A DNA stretch of 60,000 nucleotides, from the NCBI GenBank assembly GCA_903813345.2, contig CAIIXF020000003.1, positions 11,362,931 through 11,422,930 on the forward strand. Direction: 5' to 3'. Positions 56,201 to 60,000 of the stretch are shown one piece after another; the first letter of the stretch is position 1, and each line of letters starts with the position of its first letter. The stretch is from Owenia fusiformis. Its lineage: Eukaryota > Annelida > Polychaeta > Sabellida > Oweniidae. Under the pieces are notes generated by a model. It was not told the origin of the DNA. It did no database searches and was given only the letters and a program-made list of their open reading frames with translations. The translations under genes and the position numbers were made by a program.

Positions 56201-57292
56201 ACTTTTCAACACCACTTCGTGATTGATTCGTTAGCTATCAAAATATAACGTATGAAATAAACGTATGTCAAAAATGGTGCTGCAAGTGCAATTCAAGGGT
56301 TTTATTGCCACAACTGACTCCACTAACACTTTGTAAACGATATACGAACTTACATGTATATTTGGCCCTTACAGTATGCCTCTCCTCATTTGATTTTCAA
56401 TTAGTGCCGATAAGAGGCAATAAACACTTTTTTATTTCACACATTTCCAAAACGACTGTACCTATACCTGTATAGCTTTACCTATATGAATGGAGACAAT
56501 CAAACTGTCTAAAACTGTCAATGACCTCTGCTAAATAGAAAAATACAATGTCAATATTCAATGCTTAAGCTGGAATTCTCTCATTGAATTGTATTTCAAA
56601 CATCGTTAATATTTTTTATTTTAGCTGAGGATGTTCCTTGCGACGAGGCGGATCTTGATGTCCTTGTTATAATTGATCACTCGAATAGCATTATAAGTTC
56701 AAACTTGGAAATCGTACGGAATAACACGAAGAGACTCGTTAACGCGTTCGAAAATGTCGGAGACTCCCGGAACCCAGAAAAGGGAAGTGTCAAGTTTGCA
56801 TTAATCTCGTACAACAATAGGGTGAATCCAATCCTGTACTTTAATAGTTCAGGAGCTAGCACAAAAGAGGGCACTCTTGAAGCGATAGACAATGCGGACT
56901 TGTCTCAAGCCAAAGACACACGCACCGATTTAGCCCTCAAATTTGCCGATGAAACCATATTTAACCAGGATTATGGTGATCGAAAAGAAGCGCAAAACGT
57001 AATTGTTATTTTTACTGACGGTCGAACCATGAAGGCAAAGTTTCAGAACAATACAATTAAAGTGGCACAGAAGATAAAAGAACGGATGGATGGGCCAAAC
57101 AGCACAAGCGTTGAAATATTTTTGTTGGGACTACCAGGTGCCAACGTTGAAAAAAACAGAGTGCAACGCGAAAGAGAATGGAATCTCATTCCTTCACAAC
57201 CTTTAGATAAACATTTTGAAGAATTTAAAACTTTCACAGAAATTGAGTTCTTCATCGCAGAAGTAACTCGACGAATTTGTAATATTGCTTAA
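53259..57292 (+). CDS. secreted protein with two von Willebrand factor A domains
   Basis: Exons are 53259-53364, 54903-55535 and 56625-57292, GT-AG, all joined in phase 1, giving 468 residues. The first exon is a signal peptide (hydrophobic FHVGFVLIISIAQIAS) followed by EKCDPEEIT. Exon 2 is a vWA domain: CADIVFGFDTSCSI carries the MIDAS DxSxS, with a later Thr (CKTITHLALELAK) and LLTDGRT. Exon 3 is a second vWA: DVLVIIDHSNSI, DTRTDLALKFADE and VIFTDGRT. Both metal sites look complete, so both domains could bind ligands in a cation-dependent way, as in collagen- and matrilin-type proteins. No transmembrane segment or other domain follows. An in-frame ATG farther upstream (53142) would spoil the signal peptide, so 53259 was chosen. 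The ligand is unknown. Confidence 0.85.
53616..54706. mobile_element. 1.1-kb fold-back element in vWA intron 1
   Basis: CCGGACAGGTTGTATGATGC at 53616 is inverted at 54706, and the two arms remain complementary for about 340 bp (for example TCTATATTTGCAATAGAACA). The spacer of about 380 bp has a 71-codon open frame at 54052-54267 of no recognised type. No clear target duplication was seen. Confidence 0.8.
55569..56330. mobile_element. 0.76-kb fold-back element in vWA intron 2
   Basis: The arms pair from AGTGGAGTCAG (55573) / CTGACTCCACT (about 56314) to the centre near 55910, including AAGATACTGGCGTTTG and its inverse CAAACGCCAGTATCTT. The right arm has about 110 bp extra. Its sequence is unrelated to the fold-back element in intron 1. 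Confidence 0.75.
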
Positions 57293-59676
57293 TCTGATTT
57301 GCTGAAATTTCTCCATGTAGTAAAAACGACAAAATCATTGAATATAAACCTTAAGATAACATCTGCGTATAACCACATTTTCTCTCTGTTATTTGTAAGT
57401 TGCTAATTTATTATAAATTGTTTTGAACTAGTCTACATTTTCGGTAAACGGGTCAAGTTAGAAAATATTGCAAGTTTGAAAGGCCTATTTGATATATACT
57501 TAAAGGTTTAAAGTGTCTCACATATTCGATCAAAATTTGCCATGCAAACATGTTAGTCTACTTTACTGGCCCCCCTTGCTGTAACAAGGAACCCAAAACA
57601 CATTAAAACGTAAACATAAACCAATTAGTCACTTCACTATGAAAGTGAGGGGTGTACGCTGTGTGCATGGCCTAACACAATATCAGTGGTCATTTACTGT
57701 GTCAACTTAGTAACCCTTGCATATCGTGCTCACTCAAGTATTGAATAATTTTTTTATGATCTAAATGTTTGTGGTTTATAAAAAAATGTGATATGTTTTA
57801 GTTAGAAATACATTAATTAATATATTCATTCAAACAGCACTAGAATGCGGGAAGAAACATGAGAAAGAGCAATGGTGACAAAATGCAGACAGAATTTTCC
57901 GTAAGGGTTTCAAACATTTCTGAACACAATCATACATGTACTTTATGTGTACTGTTATTTTTAGTGCTATATTTAAAGATATAATTTCACGTATTAAAAT
58001 TATATTTTCCAGCAATGACTTCAAATTCGGAACCACACCCATATCACATTTTCTTCAATAACTCCAAACATGTGTAAACATTGACCATGTGCATATAAAT
58101 TCAGATTTCACGAGCTCTTTCCTCGAGTACCTCATACACCCCTGCATGGATTTGAGTTGGATTCGCCTTTTATACGTGAGCCGACACACTCGCAAACGCT
58201 GATTGGATAAAGATTGCGAGAATCTTTAAGGTACATATAATCAGAGGGGTGACACAATTATAAGCAACAGCGTTTACCTTGTACCAATGTATTCTTTACC
58301 AACCTTAACATATTAAACAATAAAATGATTTCAAACTGCAAATTGTCTTTAATGATGAAATGCGAATATACACATTTATCGAAATTTATTTGCCTCGGAA
58401 GTTTCTAATAAAAACGTTTGATATATAAGTCAATGTGCCATATTGAACATAACTATTTTTATCCTGATTTAAAGTTGGGTATTGTTTTTTGGCCCACCCT
58501 GTATATTTTAATTAAAGTTAATTAATTAAAACTTATTTTGAAAATTTATTTTTGAGCATAAACTGACTACTTCAGCATGAATCATTCCAGATTAATACCA
58601 AGTATATAAATATATCAAAACGATTTTCACAAATATGTAATTATTAGTTATCAGATTTATTTAGTTTATCATAACATGATAGTTTTTTAGCAAGTTTAAT
58701 TCACGAACAGGTAAAGTTCACCAATCCTGACCATTTTATGCCTTGGATTCCTACATGAGACGATCTTTTTTAATAGATTTTGATAACGTTCGCTAATTTT
58801 AACGACCGGCGATTTGACCGCTATTATTTATATAGTCAACATATTTGTATTTAAATATGAATAGTAGCAACTACTATTCATATTTGTATGACTTGGTCAT
58901 AAAACAGTGTCAAGTCGTCAGTTGAATTTACAAATGGTACGTTCCATATACACCCCCAATCCGCAATCAAATTATCAGTGTGGAGTTAGTACTAATTTAG
59001 TGTGGAATTAGCGCTAAACTGTCAGTACTGATTAAGTACCAATCGAGCTGTACGGCAGGTACAAAATTCGCACTAACTCAGCGCTAACTCAGCAATAACC
59101 TTAGTGATGACTTTGCACCGAATTAGCGTGGAATTAGTGCTAAATTTGTATGAATTTTGTACCAACTTTTAAAAATAATCGGGGATGAATTTTTGTATAT
59201 TGAATCGATAAAAATGTATTAAATTGACATTTTTATCAAGATCTTGTTTTTAATTAGACCATCAAGGGTAGGGATTTTTAAGGGTTATGATATCACATGA
59301 TTTTGATGTATCTTGGTTTTTCTTCAGTTATTAATATTATAACCAAACAAGTATCCCAGCTATAATACCATTAAAAACATAATACATTATCTTGTTATAT
59401 ATACCAAATTATAAGTTTATTCATCATATCATTTACTAAAGGAGTATCGTATTGTTTTATTTCCTTCAGATTGAAGATTTACCACAGTAACAGTAAATAA
59501 CAGTATATTACAAAAGATTCACTATGTACACAATGTACAAAAACTGTCGTTCTGTATATAAATGATGATGACCCTAACTCCCAATAACATACAACTGGTA
59601 AATGTCATTGCCTTTACAAGGGTATCAGTTCAAAGGTGTAGGGGTGTGTTTAGTCCATAATTGTTTTTGTCATTCC
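57293..59676. other. intergenic region at the right end
   Basis: AATAAAA at about 58319 is a possible end signal for the vWA transcript. A lone mariner-type end (GGCCCACCCTGTATA) is at about 58492. 58970-59165 has repeated and inverted short words (GGAATTAGCGCTAA, AACTCAGCGCTAACTCAGC, GGTACAAAATTC / GAATTTTGTACC). The last 250 bp probably form the 3' UTR of the minus-strand exon at 59677. Confidence 0.45.
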
Positions 59677-59758
59677 TTAATCATTCGTTAATGCTAACGC
59701 CCTGTCATTGTGCCTTCTTATTCGCCGATTTAGTTCTTCTGATGTAAAATCGTTATAC
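59677..59758 (-). CDS. probable terminal coding exon of a gene beyond the right edge
   Basis: On the minus strand an acceptor (ATCATTTCAG) is followed by 26 codons, YNDFTSEELNRRIRRHNDRA then LALTND, and a stop. The charged, helix-like composition and clean acceptor look coding. On the minus strand AATAAA lies downstream at about plus 59416-59421. Earlier exons would lie beyond 59760, and I could not identify one with confidence in the last 240 bases. The product is not recognised. Confidence 0.45.
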
Positions 59759-60000
59759 CTGAAATGATAAAAAAGAAACGCTAATTTGAGGTTCCTCACA
59801 TTTGTATTAAACATGCATATTCATAATTAGTTCAACCAATTAATCCATGATCGTGATTGCAGCTTACTAAGTACATATATATTTTCTATGTATAACATTT
59901 ACATTTCCTAAATAGCGGTGATGCAATATTATTAAGGGTCCAATTTATGAGACATCAAGAGAACATGCTGTCATTGTTTAGTATCTATAGGTATAAGGCA

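Overview
The window is animal nuclear DNA. It holds GT-AG split genes with introns of 0.4-6.8 kb, an alpha-tubulin, an RNF166-type RING/UIM ubiquitin ligase, a HECT ligase and a secreted two-vWA protein. These sit in AT-rich sequence crowded with small DNA transposons. I cannot name the species. (GTCY)n-bearing 'pearl'-like interspersed elements, a G2E3-type HECT gene and an intron-containing integrase-core gene point to an invertebrate, probably marine (mollusc, lancelet, hemichordate or similar).

Layout. 1-4389: intergenic, with a reverse-transcriptase fragment, two mariner-like elements and one MITE. 4390-20965 (+): RNF166-like gene, six exons whose phases I checked. Its second intron contains a complete alpha-tubulin gene on the same strand (10407-12735). 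Its last intron starts with a minisatellite carrying splice-donor-like words and ends in a 76-bp tandem array of splice acceptors. 20966-25075: intergenic, ending in an AT-rich repeat that directly precedes a candidate non-coding first exon. 28462-40894 (+): HECT E3 ligase, twelve coding exons, N-terminal zinc ribbon and C-terminal catalytic Cys, with introns full of nested transposons. 40895-44722: intergenic repeats and a deleted mariner. 44723-51651 (-): integrase-core (D,D,E) gene with one 5.8-kb intron; an inverted copy of the same AT-rich repeat lies just upstream of its start codon. 53259-57292 (+): secreted protein with two vWA domains, with a large fold-back element in each of its two introns. 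59677-59758 (-): likely terminal exon of a gene lying beyond the right edge.

The most distinctive signals are four. (1) A set of Helentron/HINE-like elements in four end-families share one terminal layout while their stems change in a compensatory way. (2) Every decoy acceptor in the 76-bp array would give the same kind of short tail lacking the UIM. (3) Two copies of one AT-rich repeat each lie immediately upstream, in the same relative orientation, of the first exon of a different gene. (4) The alpha-tubulin gene is nested in an intron that splits the zinc finger of its host gene.

Two ubiquitin ligases occur in this interval, but nothing in the sequence shows that they work in one pathway. 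All gene models rest on splice-site and reading-phase logic read by eye. No database search or transcript data was available.
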